Notes: generated by a model not told the origin, from the letters alone. A stretch of DNA of 64,000 nucleotides from CAUTXO01 sp963542625 (GCA_963542625.1 CAUTXO010000003.1:6835-70834); one strand, 5' to 3'; shown: positions 12,612 through 21,354, counted from the stretch's first letter. Numbers and translations are program-made.

Positions 12612-14608
12612 CGAACTTTTTACTAGAGATTGGCACGGAGGAGTTGCCCGCCGCGCCGCTTTTGAAAGAATTGCCGCGCATTAAGGACAAATGGCTTGCC
12701 GTGCTAGGGGCTTACGGCGCGCAGTATAAGGCGTGCGAGTTTTACTACACCCCGCGCCGCTTGGTGTTTTTGCATAGCGGTTTTGCGGAATTTACGCAAG
12801 ATGAAGAGCTAGAGCTCATAGGGCCATCGGTGCAGGCGGCGTTTGCAAATGGAAAGCCAACGCAAGCGGCGCTTGGCTTTGCGAAAAAATGCGGCGCGAG
12901 CGTGCAAGATCTTGGCACAAAGACGCTCAAAGATAAGGAAGTTTTGTATTTTATTAAGCGCCAAGAGGGCAAGAAAATAGAAGATTGCCTAGCGGATATG
13001 ATTAGGGATTTTCTAAAGAGCCTAAACTTTGGCAAGCAAATGCGCTGGGGGACGCTAAAAGACGAATTCATCAGGCCCGTTAAATGGTTTTTGGCGCTGC
13101 TTGATGGCAGGGTGCTAAATTTTTCTCTCTTTGGGCTAAGATCTGGCGGCTTTACATACGGGCATAGGAATTACTCCTTTGACGCGCTTGAAGTGCAAGA
13201 TCTTGACGGCTACGAAGCCTTTTTGGGTAACGTTGGCGTGATCTTAGACGCCGCCAAGCGCCGCGAGATGATCTTAGCCGAGATTGCGCGCATTGAAGCC
13301 GCGCACGGCGTGCAGGTTGAGCTTGATAAGGATCTGCTCGATGAGCTAACGGCTATTACGGAATACCCGCGCGCGATTTTAGGCGAGTTTGACGCGGGCT
13401 TTTTGCGCCTGCCAAAGGAAGTGATTATTACGTCGATGAAAGACAATCAGCGCTACTTCGCGGTTTTTGAAAATGGCAAGCTGGCGAATAAATTCGTTTG
13501 CATTGCCAATAGCCTTAGCCAAGATCTTAGCCTGATTAAAAGCGGCAACGAGCGCGTGCTAAAGCCCCGCTTAAAAGACGCCGAGTTTTTTTGGGATAAT
13601 GACTTGCGGCGCGGGCTTAGTAATGACGGGCTAGAGAGCGTTACCTACGCCAAAGATCTTGGTAGCATAAAGGACAAGGTTGAGCGCGAAAAACGCATTG
13701 CCAAAGAGCTTTGCGCCGTGCTTGGCGAACCTGATGGCGATCTGCAAACTTGCATAGATCTAAGCAAGGCGGATCTAATCAGCGATATGGTCTATGAATT
13801 TACGTCCTTGCAAGGCGTGATGGGGCATTATTATGCGCGCCGCGCCGGCTACGATGAAAAAATCGCGCTAGCAATTCGCGAGCAATATATGCCGCTAAAC
13901 GAGGACGCCCCGCTGCCATCTAGCCGCCTTGGCGCTTTGGCTAGCATCGTTACCAAGCTAGATTCCCTAATGGCGCTGTTTTCTGTTGGCAAGATCCCAA
14001 GCGGCTCTAAAGATCCGCTGTCTTTACGGCGAATGGCGATTGGGCTTATTAAGGTAATTATAAATGAGCGTCTTGCGTTTGATTTGGCGGAGTTTTTAAA
14101 ACGCATCGCGGGGCTTTACAAACCCTTTGATACCGCGCTTTTATCGGGGTTTATTAATGAGCGGCTTTACAATATTTTTGGCACAAATCCGTCGCTAGTT
14201 AAGGCGGTTTTGGGCTCAAACGCCGCGTATCTTTGGCGCGTGGCAAATAACATAGAGATCCTGTCAAAGCTTACGCTAGAGCCTGATTTTAAAGAAAAAT
14301 TTTCTACTTTCAAGCGCGTGGCAAATATTATTAAAGACGCCGATTTAGCGGGCGTTTCTTTTGATGAGAGCTTGCTAAAAGATGAAGCCGAGATTGCGCT
14401 TTTTAGAGCCTTTAGCGCCATTCCTAGCGCGTATGATGAGAGCAAACTTGCGGCGCTTTTTGCGCTAAAAGAGGATCTTGAGCGCTTTTTTGCCAGCGTG
14501 ATGGTGAATGACAAGGACGAAAAAATAAAGAAAAACAGGCAGGTGCTTTTGTTTTTGATTTACGCGGGCTTTTTGGATTTTGCGGATCTAAAAGAGCTAA
14601 GTATTTAA
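12608..14608 (+). CDS. glyS: Glycine--tRNA ligase beta subunit
   Basis: Beta chain of the alpha2-beta2 bacterial glycyl-tRNA synthetase, used in charging tRNA-Gly. The N terminus (LLEIGTEELPA) and the central blocks KQMRWG, RPVKWFLAL and FRAGFLRLP-type segments are typical. The C-terminal anticodon-binding-like region ends with the FFASVMVNDKDEKIKKNR block. The length, 666 residues, is normal. The start is TTG, overlapping the preceding gene by TTGA. The alpha-subunit gene glyQ is not in this window. Confidence 0.97.
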   Translation: MTNFLLEIGTEELPAAPLLKELPRIKDKWLAVLGAYGAQYKACEFYYTPRRLVFLHSGFAEFTQDEELELIGPSVQAAFANGKPTQAALGFAKKCGASVQDLGTKTLKDKEVLYFIKRQEGKKIEDCLADMIRDFLKSLNFGKQMRWGTLKDEFIRPVKWFLALLDGRVLNFSLFGLRSGGFTYGHRNYSFDALEVQDLDGYEAFLGNVGVILDAAKRREMILAEIARIEAAHGVQVELDKDLLDELTAITEYPRAILGEFDAGFLRLPKEVIITSMKDNQRYFAVFENGKLANKFVCIANSLSQDLSLIKSGNERVLKPRLKDAEFFWDNDLRRGLSNDGLESVTYAKDLGSIKDKVEREKRIAKELCAVLGEPDGDLQTCIDLSKADLISDMVYEFTSLQGVMGHYYARRAGYDEKIALAIREQYMPLNEDAPLPSSRLGALASIVTKLDSLMALFSVGKIPSGSKDPLSLRRMAIGLIKVIINERLAFDLAEFLKRIAGLYKPFDTALLSGFINERLYNIFGTNPSLVKAVLGSNAAYLWRVANNIEILSKLTLEPDFKEKFSTFKRVANIIKDADLAGVSFDESLLKDEAEIALFRAFSAIPSAYDESKLAALFALKEDLERFFASVMVNDKDEKIKKNRQVLLFLIYAGFLDFADLKELSI

Positions 14609-14653
14609 TTAAACGGGTGCTATACTTCGCCAAGTTTTAAAAAGAGTAGATAA

Positions 14654-15337
14654 ATGGAAGAAAGAGTTTTTACATTTTTGGGTTTGTTAGGCTCGCACGA
14701 GCAATTTTTTATGGTTGCGTCGCATATGCTCTTAAGCGCACTTATTGTGCTTGTGCTAGTTAGGCTTGGGACGCGTTCAATGGCGCTCATTCCAAGCGGC
14801 GTGCAAAATATTTTGGAGTGGTATTTAGAAGCAACGATTAATATGGGCGCGGACGTTATGGGCGAAGAAAAGGCAAAAAAATACCTTCCGCTTGTCGGCA
14901 CGCTTGGGCTTTGGATCTTTGTTTCTAATATGCTAGGCATAATTCCTGGCTTTGAATCCCCAACGGCAAACATCAACTTCACGCTAACGCTTGCGCTTTT
15001 TGTGTTTTTTTACTACAACTTTGAAGGCATAAAAGAAAAGGGCTTTTTCACATACTTCGGGCATTTTATGGGCCCTATTAAGATCCTAGCGCCGTTAATG
15101 TTTCCAGTGGAGATCATTTCTCATTTATCGCGCGTGATTTCGCTATCGTTTCGGCTCTTTGGTAACATCAAGGGTGACGATTTGTTTTTAATAGTGCTTC
15201 TACTTTTAGTTCCTTGGTATGTTGCGCCTATTTTGCCGTTTATCCTTTTGTTTTTCTTTGGGATCTTGCAGACTTTTATTTTTATGATACTGACCTACGT
15301 TTATTTAGGTGGTGCGGTATCGGCAGATGAACACTAA
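14654..15337 (+). CDS. atpB: F0 ATP synthase subunit a
   Basis: Membrane channel subunit of the F1F0 ATP synthase. The 227 residues contain several hydrophobic helices. The conserved proton-path helix SLSFRLFGNIKGDD carries the essential Arg, and the region FGILQTFIFMILTYVYLGGAV is the typical last helix. The gene stands apart from the other atp genes, as in Campylobacter and Helicobacter. A likely -10 box TATACT lies at 14621-14626. The end overlaps the next gene by 11 bases. Confidence 0.97.
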   Translation: MEERVFTFLGLLGSHEQFFMVASHMLLSALIVLVLVRLGTRSMALIPSGVQNILEWYLEATINMGADVMGEEKAKKYLPLVGTLGLWIFVSNMLGIIPGFESPTANINFTLTLALFVFFYYNFEGIKEKGFFTYFGHFMGPIKILAPLMFPVEIISHLSRVISLSFRLFGNIKGDDLFLIVLLLLVPWYVAPILPFILLFFFGILQTFIFMILTYVYLGGAVSADEH

Positions 15338-15599
15338 GCTATACGGATTTTTAGTCAATATCTCGCTTGGGATCTCTTGGGCTTTGCTTGTCATCGGCGC
15401 GGGACTTGCGTTTTTGTATTACCATCAATACGGGTTTTTCGTGGGGGTTTTAGCCGCCATCGTTGGCATAATCCCTGGGCTATTGCTAATTACTATTTTT
15501 GAATTTTTCATCAGCCACAACAAGCAAAGCCTAGAGCTCAAAAAACAAACCGAGCTGCTAGGTGCAATTTTATCCGAGCTTAGAAGCGGCTCAAGCTAG
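15327..15599 (+). CDS. Small integral membrane protein after atpB
   Basis: A 90-residue protein with two predicted membrane helices (about residues 8-28 and 35-58) and a hydrophilic C-terminal tail (SHNKQSLELKKQTELL). I prefer the ATG at 15327 inside the atpB end; a GTG at 15309 in frame would add six residues. The overlap with atpB suggests translational coupling. C. jejuni also has a small membrane protein right after atpB (Cj1203c, from memory). Its role is unknown; assembly of the F0 sector is only a guess from position. Confidence 0.75.
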   Translation: MNTKLYGFLVNISLGISWALLVIGAGLAFLYYHQYGFFVGVLAAIVGIIPGLLLITIFEFFISHNKQSLELKKQTELLGAILSELRSGSS

Positions 15600-15619
15600 G
15601 CTTTTGTCTTGGATCTTGT

Positions 15620-16468
15620 ATGGATTTTAAAAAGCTAACTCCCGAAGAAGAATACGTCATCGTGCATAAGGGCACGGAAAAGCCCTTTAGCGGCAAGTAT
15701 CACGACGCCAAAAATGACGGCATTTACACCTGCAAGCGTTGCGGGACGTCCTTGTTTAGATCTAAGGATAAATTTGACAGCAAAACAGGCTACCCATCTT
15801 TTGACGCCGCGATTGAAGAAAACGTGGCGCTAGAGGCAGACGAAGCCAGCCGCCAGACGGAAATCATTTGTGACAAATGCCGCGCTCATCTTGGTTTTTT
15901 GTATAAAAATGAAGGCTTTACTCCGCGCGATCTTAGATTTAGTGTCAATTCCATCGCGTTAGATTTTGTGATGGAAAAGGGCAAGCTCGCCTACTTTGCG
16001 GGCGGATCTTTTTGGGATCTAGAATATTACTTTAGGAAGCGCTACGGCGTTTTAGGCGTAACGAGCGGCTACAGCGGCGGGCACACAAAAAACCCAAGCT
16101 ACGACGAGATCTGTTACGATGACACGGGCTATCTTGAAACGGTGAGAGTGGAGTATAACCCAAAGCAAACGGATTTTGAAAAGCTCGCGCGATATTTTTT
16201 TGAGATACACGACCCAAGCGCGGCGCCAAGCGGCACCATAAACGCCAGCGCGCAGTATGCAAGCGCGGTTTTTTACACGGACGACGAGCAGAAAAAAACC
16301 ATAGAAACGCTCTTTGAGATCTTGCGCAAAAACGGCATAAAGCCCGTTACGCAGCTACTTGCGCTAACGAATTTTTACGAGGCGGAGAGCTACCACCAAA
16401 ACTACTACCTAAAAAACAAAAAGCAGCCGCACGCAAATCCATACAAAGTAAGGTTTTTAGATGTTTAG
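15620..16468 (+). CDS. MsrB-MsrA fusion with both catalytic Cys replaced by Ser
   Basis: Fused peptide methionine sulfoxide reductase of 282 residues, B domain first (about 1-118) and A domain second (about 122-282). The B domain keeps the four zinc cysteines (C38, C41, C84, C87) and the GYPSF block. At the position where MsrB proteins have RYCxNS, however, it reads RFSVNS, so the nucleophile is Ser108. In the A domain the GGCFW active site reads GGSFWDLEYY, so its nucleophile is Ser130. The GNDxGTQYRS block is also degraded, to TINASAQYASA. The TCT for Ser130 lies inside a GGATCT word. The reading frame is intact. It may be a pseudoenzyme or have another role. Confidence 0.85.
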   Translation: MDFKKLTPEEEYVIVHKGTEKPFSGKYHDAKNDGIYTCKRCGTSLFRSKDKFDSKTGYPSFDAAIEENVALEADEASRQTEIICDKCRAHLGFLYKNEGFTPRDLRFSVNSIALDFVMEKGKLAYFAGGSFWDLEYYFRKRYGVLGVTSGYSGGHTKNPSYDEICYDDTGYLETVRVEYNPKQTDFEKLARYFFEIHDPSAAPSGTINASAQYASAVFYTDDEQKKTIETLFEILRKNGIKPVTQLLALTNFYEAESYHQNYYLKNKKQPHANPYKVRFLDV

Positions 16469-16839
16469 CGCTTTTTGTGAGATCCTTTGCGCGCGCACGC
16501 GGCGAGCTAGATCTTATGCGCTTAAACCCTTAGCGGATCTTAGACGCGGCTTAGATCTTGCGCGTGTTTTAGCTTTGAATCTGGCGCGGATCTTGCGCGT
16601 AGATCTTAGGCGTGGATTAGATCTCGTGCATATTATCACCAAAGATCTAGCGCGTATCTTGCTCGCGGATCTTATGCGCGGCTTGGGTGCTGGCGCCACC
16701 GTCACTGCCAGCGCCACTGTTACCACTCCCGCTACCACAACCGCGTTTGCTAGGCGCGCGGGGCCTATAAATCCAGCGCTAAGCATTGCCGGATATAATT
16801 TTCAAGGCGATTTAGCCCGGCTTAAATTAAGGTTTAAAA
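16469..16839. repeat. Short gene-free RGATCY cluster
   Basis: Between the Msr fusion and nadK there are nine RGATCY words within about 200 bases (16479-16674). They are set in GCGCG-rich sequence with recurring GCGGATCTTAG / TTAGATCTTG phrases. A forward frame through it (16461-16847) only translates the repeats into D-L-R/A phrases and an Ala/Thr-rich tail, and I do not regard it as a gene. A nadK promoter may lie in the AT-richer last 60 bases (GGATATAATTTT). Confidence 0.65.
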
Positions 16840-17691
16840 ATGCTTAAAAAACTAGAAAAAATCGGTTTTTTCCTGCGCCCGAACACGCCTGATCTCAAAA
16901 GCTACTTTCTCCAAACGTCTAGGGATCTAGAGCGCATCGGCATTAGTGCTATGATTCACCGCACAAGCGCCACGATGATAGGGCTTAGCGGCTACAACTC
17001 AAAAACGATTTTTAAAGAAGCTGACCTTTTAGTTTCCATCGGTGGCGACGGCACGCTTATCTCGCTCGCGCGCAAAAGTCTGCCTTGCCAAAAGCCAATT
17101 TTGGGCGTCAATCTTGGGCACTTGGGCTTTTTAACAGACGCCCTAGCGCAAGACTTCATCGCTCGCGTGCAAGAAATCAAGCAGGGCAATTACCGCGTGG
17201 ATAAACGTATGGTGCTAGACGTGGCGCTAAAAAACGGCAAAAACGTCAAGCGCGGCTTTGCGATAAACGACGTTGTCATCAAAGACAAATACAATAAGAT
17301 CGTCACGATAAAACTCTACATAAACGATAAGCTCGTCAATAGTTATAGCGGCGACGCGCTCATCATCTCCACGCCCACAGGTAGCACGGGCTACAACCTT
17401 TCAGCCGGCGGGCCGATTGTGTATCCATACGGCAAAAATTTTATCATCACGCCTATTTGCCCGCACTCGCTCACGCAAAGAAGCCTTGTGCTTCCGGCTG
17501 AATTTAGCCTGAAACTACGCGTGCAATCAAACAACGCGCTAATGATAATTGACGGTCAAGATGTTGATGAATTTTCTAGCTTAGATCTTGTAGAAATTAA
17601 AAAATCGCGCAAGTTCGCGCATATGATCCACTCAAAAAACAGGAATTTTTTCATCATCGTAAAAGACAAACTCCATTGGGGGGACAAATGA
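16840..17691 (+). CDS. nadK: NAD kinase
   Basis: Phosphorylates NAD to NADP. The 283-residue product has the signature GGDGT (SIGGDGTLISLAR), the NExxI-like segment AINDVVIKD, and the glycine-rich block STPTGSTGYNLSAGGPI. The start ATG at 16840 follows a TAAGG site. TATAAT at 16793-16798 could be its -10 box. C. jejuni has recN next to nadK, but here a PilT-type gene follows after about 120 bases. Confidence 0.96.
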   Translation: MLKKLEKIGFFLRPNTPDLKSYFLQTSRDLERIGISAMIHRTSATMIGLSGYNSKTIFKEADLLVSIGGDGTLISLARKSLPCQKPILGVNLGHLGFLTDALAQDFIARVQEIKQGNYRVDKRMVLDVALKNGKNVKRGFAINDVVIKDKYNKIVTIKLYINDKLVNSYSGDALIISTPTGSTGYNLSAGGPIVYPYGKNFIITPICPHSLTQRSLVLPAEFSLKLRVQSNNALMIIDGQDVDEFSSLDLVEIKKSRKFAHMIHSKNRNFFIIVKDKLHWGDK

Positions 17692-17763
17692 CGGGCGCTT
17701 TTTTTACAGGGGCTAAAGCCGGTTTTTGGCGAGAGTTTTGGCGTTTTTTGCGCAAATGCGCCC

Positions 17764-17769
17764 TATAAT
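17764..17769 (+). promoter_or_regulatory. Candidate -10 box for the pilT-type gene
   Basis: TATAAT lies 46 bases before the ATG of the PilT-type gene, in a short T-rich intergenic region. No good -35 box is seen at 17 bases. A GGAG-type ribosome-binding site (AAAGGAGAGAG) precedes the start codon. Confidence 0.4.
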
Positions 17770-17815
17770 TTGATTTTAAAAGCGCCATTTTGTAAACAAG
17801 GGCAAAGGAGAGAGT

Positions 17816-18988
17816 ATGAGCGGAATTGAAGTCAAGGTAGAAGAGCTTACCTTTGAAGTTACCGGCAGGGTTAGAGGCTATTTGCAGCGGCTCATCGAGC
17901 TAGGCGGGAGCGACCTTCACATCAAGGCGGAGTCGCCCATTCGCGGGCGCGTCAATGGGGAGATTATCATCATAGACGAGCAGCCAATGTCAAAGGCCGA
18001 CGCGCTCACGCTTGGCAAGGAAATGCTCCGCGGGCGCTTTGTGAAGTTCGTTGAGAATAAGGAGATAGATCTTACCTATAAGCTTGACGATAGCTACCGC
18101 TTCCGCGTGAATATGTTCTTCCAAAAAGATGGTCTTAGCGCTGTTTTTAGGGTGATAGAAACGGATATTAAAACGCTTGAGGAGCTGCATTTGCCCCTTA
18201 GCCTAAAAAGCCTTGCCGAGCTCCAGCGCGGGCTTGTGCTAGTTACGGGAATGACGGGCAGCGGTAAATCAACCACGATGGCGGCGCTGATAAATGAGAT
18301 CAACGAGCACCAAAAAAAGCACATTTTAACGATAGAAGATCCGATTGAATTCATTCACAAAGACAAGCTTTCTATGATAAACCAACGCAGCGTGGGCGAG
18401 GATACAAAAAGCTTTGCTGACGCCCTTCGCGCCGCGCTTCGCGAAGATCCAGACGTCATTTTGGTGGGTGAAATACGCGATACGGTTACGGTAGAAATTG
18501 CCTTGCACGCGGCAGAAACGGGGCATTTGGTGATCTCAACTATGCACACGCTAGACGCCACGGAGACGCTAAACCGCGCCATTGGTATGTTCCCGCCGCA
18601 AGAGCAGCAGCGCATTCGTTTTGCGATGTCGTCGGTTTTGCGCGGGATTGTTTCGCAGCGGCTTGTTAAAACAAAAGATCACAAGCGCGCCGCGGCGGTG
18701 GAGATCTTCATCAACACCACGCGAATATCAGAGCTCATCAAGAGCAACCGCGACAGCGAGATCCGTTACGCGATGGAAGAAGGGCAGAGCGTTTATGGCA
18801 CGCAAACCTTTGATATGGCGCTTTTTGAGCTGTTTAAGCAAGATCTAATCAGCCAAGAAGAAGCGCTTTTAAACTCTACCACCAAAGAAGATCTAAGGCT
18901 AAAGATCAAGGATTATATGAGCGAAAAGGGCATCGTGGAGCAGTCAAGCGGCGACGAAACGGGCGGCGTTTTAAAGTTAAAGAGCTAG
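17816..18988 (+). CDS. pilT: PilT/PilU-type retraction ATPase
   Basis: Hexameric ATPase of the type II/IV secretion superfamily that powers pilus retraction. The 390 residues include an N-terminal PAS-like domain (GGSDLHIKAESPIRGRVNG) and Walker A GMTGSGKST at about residues 145-153. The Asp box TIEDPIEF, Walker B (ILVGEIRD) and the His box (HLVISTMHT) follow. The C-terminal GTQTFDMALFELF block is more PilU- than PilT-like. The presence of such an ATPase fits pilus-driven DNA uptake or twitching, but no pilin gene is in the window. tlyA follows four bases later. Confidence 0.9.
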   Translation: MSGIEVKVEELTFEVTGRVRGYLQRLIELGGSDLHIKAESPIRGRVNGEIIIIDEQPMSKADALTLGKEMLRGRFVKFVENKEIDLTYKLDDSYRFRVNMFFQKDGLSAVFRVIETDIKTLEELHLPLSLKSLAELQRGLVLVTGMTGSGKSTTMAALINEINEHQKKHILTIEDPIEFIHKDKLSMINQRSVGEDTKSFADALRAALREDPDVILVGEIRDTVTVEIALHAAETGHLVISTMHTLDATETLNRAIGMFPPQEQQRIRFAMSSVLRGIVSQRLVKTKDHKRAAAVEIFINTTRISELIKSNRDSEIRYAMEEGQSVYGTQTFDMALFELFKQDLISQEEALLNSTTKEDLRLKIKDYMSEKGIVEQSSGDETGGVLKLKS

Positions 18989-18992
18989 GCGT

Positions 18993-19697
18993 TTGCGGCT
19001 TGACGTGTTTTTGCAAGGGCATTTGAAGCTCACGCGCAACAAGGCGCAGGAGCTCATCAAAAGCGGCGCGGTTATTTTAGGCGGCAAAAGGGTTTTGCGC
19101 CCGGGTTTTAATTACGCGGGCGAGCCGCTTGAAGTATCCGCGCCAAAGATCTACGCCAGCCGCGCGGCGCTAAAGCTAAAAAACTTCTTAGATCTTGCTG
19201 GTATAAGCGTTGCGGGCGATGTTTGCATTGACATCGGCTCATCAACAGGCGGCTGGACGCAGGTGCTGCTAGAAGCCGGCGCAAAGAGCGTTGATTGCGT
19301 TGATGTGGGCTCAAGCCAATTAAGCGCAGAGCTTAGGGCGCACCCGCAGATCAGAGTGTTTGAAAACACGGATATTCGCGCATTTAACGCGGGCCGCGCC
19401 TATGATCTTGCGGTGTGCGACGTTTCTTTTGTTTCTGTGATGAAGCTAGCTAGCGCCATAAATGCGCTGGATTTTAAGCGGCTTGTTTTGCTGTTTAAAC
19501 CGCAGTTTGAAGTCGGCAAAGAAGCGCGGCGCGACAAAAGGGGCGTGGTGATGGATCAAAAAGCCATAGAGCGCGCGCGTGGCGGCTTTGAGAGCGCGTT
19601 TGGCGGGCTTGGCTGGGAGCTTTTGCGGGTGGAAAAATCAAGCATAAAGGGCAAAAACGGCAATGAAGAGTTTGTTTATTACATACAAAAATATTGA
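18993..19697 (+). CDS. tlyA: TlyA-type 2'-O-ribose rRNA methyltransferase
   Basis: Methylates rRNA ribose positions (C1409 of 16S, and in some species C1920 of 23S) using SAM. The N-terminal S4 RNA-binding domain (LDVFLQGHLKLTRNKAQELIKSG) is followed by a Rossmann FtsJ-like domain. That domain contains CIDIGSSTGGWTQVLL, the CDVSFVS block and FKPQFEVGK. The length of 234 residues is short but within the family. The start is TTG at 18993. The end overlaps ribF by 35 bases. Confidence 0.93.
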   Translation: MRLDVFLQGHLKLTRNKAQELIKSGAVILGGKRVLRPGFNYAGEPLEVSAPKIYASRAALKLKNFLDLAGISVAGDVCIDIGSSTGGWTQVLLEAGAKSVDCVDVGSSQLSAELRAHPQIRVFENTDIRAFNAGRAYDLAVCDVSFVSVMKLASAINALDFKRLVLLFKPQFEVGKEARRDKRGVVMDQKAIERARGGFESAFGGLGWELLRVEKSSIKGKNGNEEFVYYIQKY

Positions 19698-21213
19698 CCC
19701 ATCAAGCGTAACGAGCCTTGCCATCGGCGGCTTTGACGGCATTCATCTAGCGCACCAAAAGCTTTTAAGCCAGCTTGATGAGCGCGGCGCTTTGCTTGCC
19801 ATTGAAAAGCCCGTGATGGGGCTAACGCCACGGCGCGCGCGGGAGTATTTTTGCGACAAACCTATATTCTACCTGGATCTAAAGGACGTTATGCAGCTTG
19901 GCAGCGATGAATTTTTGCGGATTTTGCTCGCCGAATTTACGGGGCTAAAAAAAATCGTCGTCGGCTATGACTTTCGCTTTGGCAAAGGGCGCGCAGGCGG
20001 CATAGAGGACATCAGGCGCGCCTTTGGCGGGAGCGTGTGCGTGGTGGAGGACGTGCAGCTTGATGGCGTCTCCATTCACGCCACGGACATCATCAACCTT
20101 GTGCGCGCGGGCGAGCTTGCGCGGGCGAACGTCTATCTAGGCAGGGCGTATATGCTAGAGGGCGCGGTCATTCGCGGGCAGGGGCTTGGCGCAAAAAGCC
20201 TTTACCCGACGATAAATTTGCAAGTAGCAGACGGCTATACCGTGCCAAAAGAAGGCGTTTATGTGGGGCAAACGGAGATTGTAGAAGTGTTTGAAACCCC
20301 AAGTGGAGATCAAGACCCAAGCGGCGATGACGTTAGCGCCACCAGCGCTCAAGATCTTAGCGCCCGTGCCCAAGATCCAAGCCCCACCGTTAGCGCCACC
20401 ACACAAGATCTAGGCTTTAGCACGGGTCAAGATCTAAGCCACACCAGCACTCAAGATCTTAACAGTGCCAGCACCAAAGATCTAAACCCACATCCCCACA
20501 CTCAAGATCCCAGTGGGTTGCAAGATCTTGTTAGCACCCAAGATCCAAGCGCTCACGACCACTCCCAAGATCTTGCCAGCTGTCAAGATCCAAGCACTAG
20601 CACCAAGCCCCAAGATCCAGCACAGGATCTTAGCTCCGCCCGCACTTGTAATCTTAGCCTTACGCGCACCCACGCTCAAGATCCAAGCCTTATCCCCACC
20701 ACAAACCGCGAACTTGCTTTAAATATGGCAAGGAGCACCACCCAAGATCTTGCCAGCACGCGAGATCCTAACTCCGCCAGCGCTTACGATCTCAAGCACG
20801 CCCAAGATCTAGGCTTTAGCGCGGGTCAAGATCTAAGCCACACCAGCACTCAGGATCTTAGCAATGCAAGCACCAAAGATCTAAACCCACACTCCCACGC
20901 TCAAGATCCTAGCGGTTTGCAAGATCTTGCAAACACCAAAGATCTAAACCCCGCCCGTGCCAAAGATCTATCGCAAACAAACGCTAGCGCCAAGCTTTAC
21001 CCAAGCGTGATTTTCGTAGGGCATAGGCTCTCAACCGACGGAAGCTTTTGCATAGAGACTCACATTTTAGGCGGCGCGGCAAACTTTAACGCCAAAAAAG
21101 TCAAGCTGCACTTCCTAGACTTCCTGCGCGAGAACAAAAAATTCAGCGACCTTTCGCAGCTAAAAGCCAGCATCACCGCCGACATCAACAAAGCACGGTC
21201 GTATTTCGCGTAG
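19663..21213 (+). CDS. ribF: Bifunctional riboflavin kinase/FAD synthetase with repeat insert
   Basis: Makes FMN and FAD from riboflavin. The N-terminal FAD synthetase domain shows IGGFDGIHLAHQKLL (nucleotide-binding loop) and VVGYDFRFGKGR. The riboflavin kinase domain begins near GAVIRGQGLGAKSLYPTINL. It is interrupted at about residue 212 by an insert of about 232 residues, and resumes at KLYPSVIFVGHRL (about 444) to a normal end (ETHILGGAAN, HFLDFLRENKKF). RibF proteins are usually about 290-310 residues; this one is 516. The insert stays in frame and is built of Q/K-D-L/P phrases encoded by CAAGATCT-type words. Whether the enzyme is active is unknown, but conserved blocks on both sides are intact. 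Confidence 0.92.
   Translation: MKSLFITYKNIDPSSVTSLAIGGFDGIHLAHQKLLSQLDERGALLAIEKPVMGLTPRRAREYFCDKPIFYLDLKDVMQLGSDEFLRILLAEFTGLKKIVVGYDFRFGKGRAGGIEDIRRAFGGSVCVVEDVQLDGVSIHATDIINLVRAGELARANVYLGRAYMLEGAVIRGQGLGAKSLYPTINLQVADGYTVPKEGVYVGQTEIVEVFETPSGDQDPSGDDVSATSAQDLSARAQDPSPTVSATTQDLGFSTGQDLSHTSTQDLNSASTKDLNPHPHTQDPSGLQDLVSTQDPSAHDHSQDLASCQDPSTSTKPQDPAQDLSSARTCNLSLTRTHAQDPSLIPTTNRELALNMARSTTQDLASTRDPNSASAYDLKHAQDLGFSAGQDLSHTSTQDLSNASTKDLNPHSHAQDPSGLQDLANTKDLNPARAKDLSQTNASAKLYPSVIFVGHRLSTDGSFCIETHILGGAANFNAKKVKLHFLDFLRENKKFSDLSQLKASITADINKARSYFA
20296..20991 (+). repeat. In-frame RGATCY repeat insert within ribF
   Basis: Twenty-four RGATCY words in about 696 bases, mostly CAAGATCT, CAAGATCC or AAAGATCT. 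They are nearly all in one phase, so that each is read Gln/Lys-Asp-Leu/Pro, usually followed by Ser. Between words lie Thr/Ala/Ser/His-rich spacers of variable length. The insert falls in a loop region of the riboflavin kinase domain. Its composition resembles the intergenic RGATCY regions and not other parts of the gene. Confidence 0.9.
20404..20929 (+). repeat. 127-base imperfect direct repeat inside the ribF insert
   Basis: Bases 20404-20530 recur at 20803-20929, an offset of 399 bases (133 codons), with only scattered substitutions. Each copy contains six RGATCY words and reads QDLGFS, then QDLSHTSTQDL, then KDLNPH in both copies. An offset divisible by three keeps the frame, which suggests that the insert grew by segmental duplication under selection for an open frame. 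Confidence 0.85.
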
Positions 21214-21354
21214 CAGACGCACAATACCAAATGCAATCACCAAACATAACTCTAATTTTGCAGGTAGCTTTGGTTTTGTGCAGCGCCTAGATCCAAATCG
21301 CAAAGTGATTTTTATAACTTTGCAAAAACACCACAAGTGTTTTGTATTGCATTA

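Noticed and set aside
16461..16847. Forward open frame of 128 codons between the Msr fusion and nadK
   Set aside because: It only translates the RGATCY repeats (D-L-R and D-L-A phrases) plus a low-complexity tail, and it overlaps the Msr stop; no ribosome-binding site or conserved block.
20296..20991. Possible CRISPR array in ribF because a short word recurs at near-regular distance
   Set aside because: The repeated unit is only 6-10 bases, spacing varies, no 25-36-base repeat exists, no cas gene is nearby, and the region is an open frame.
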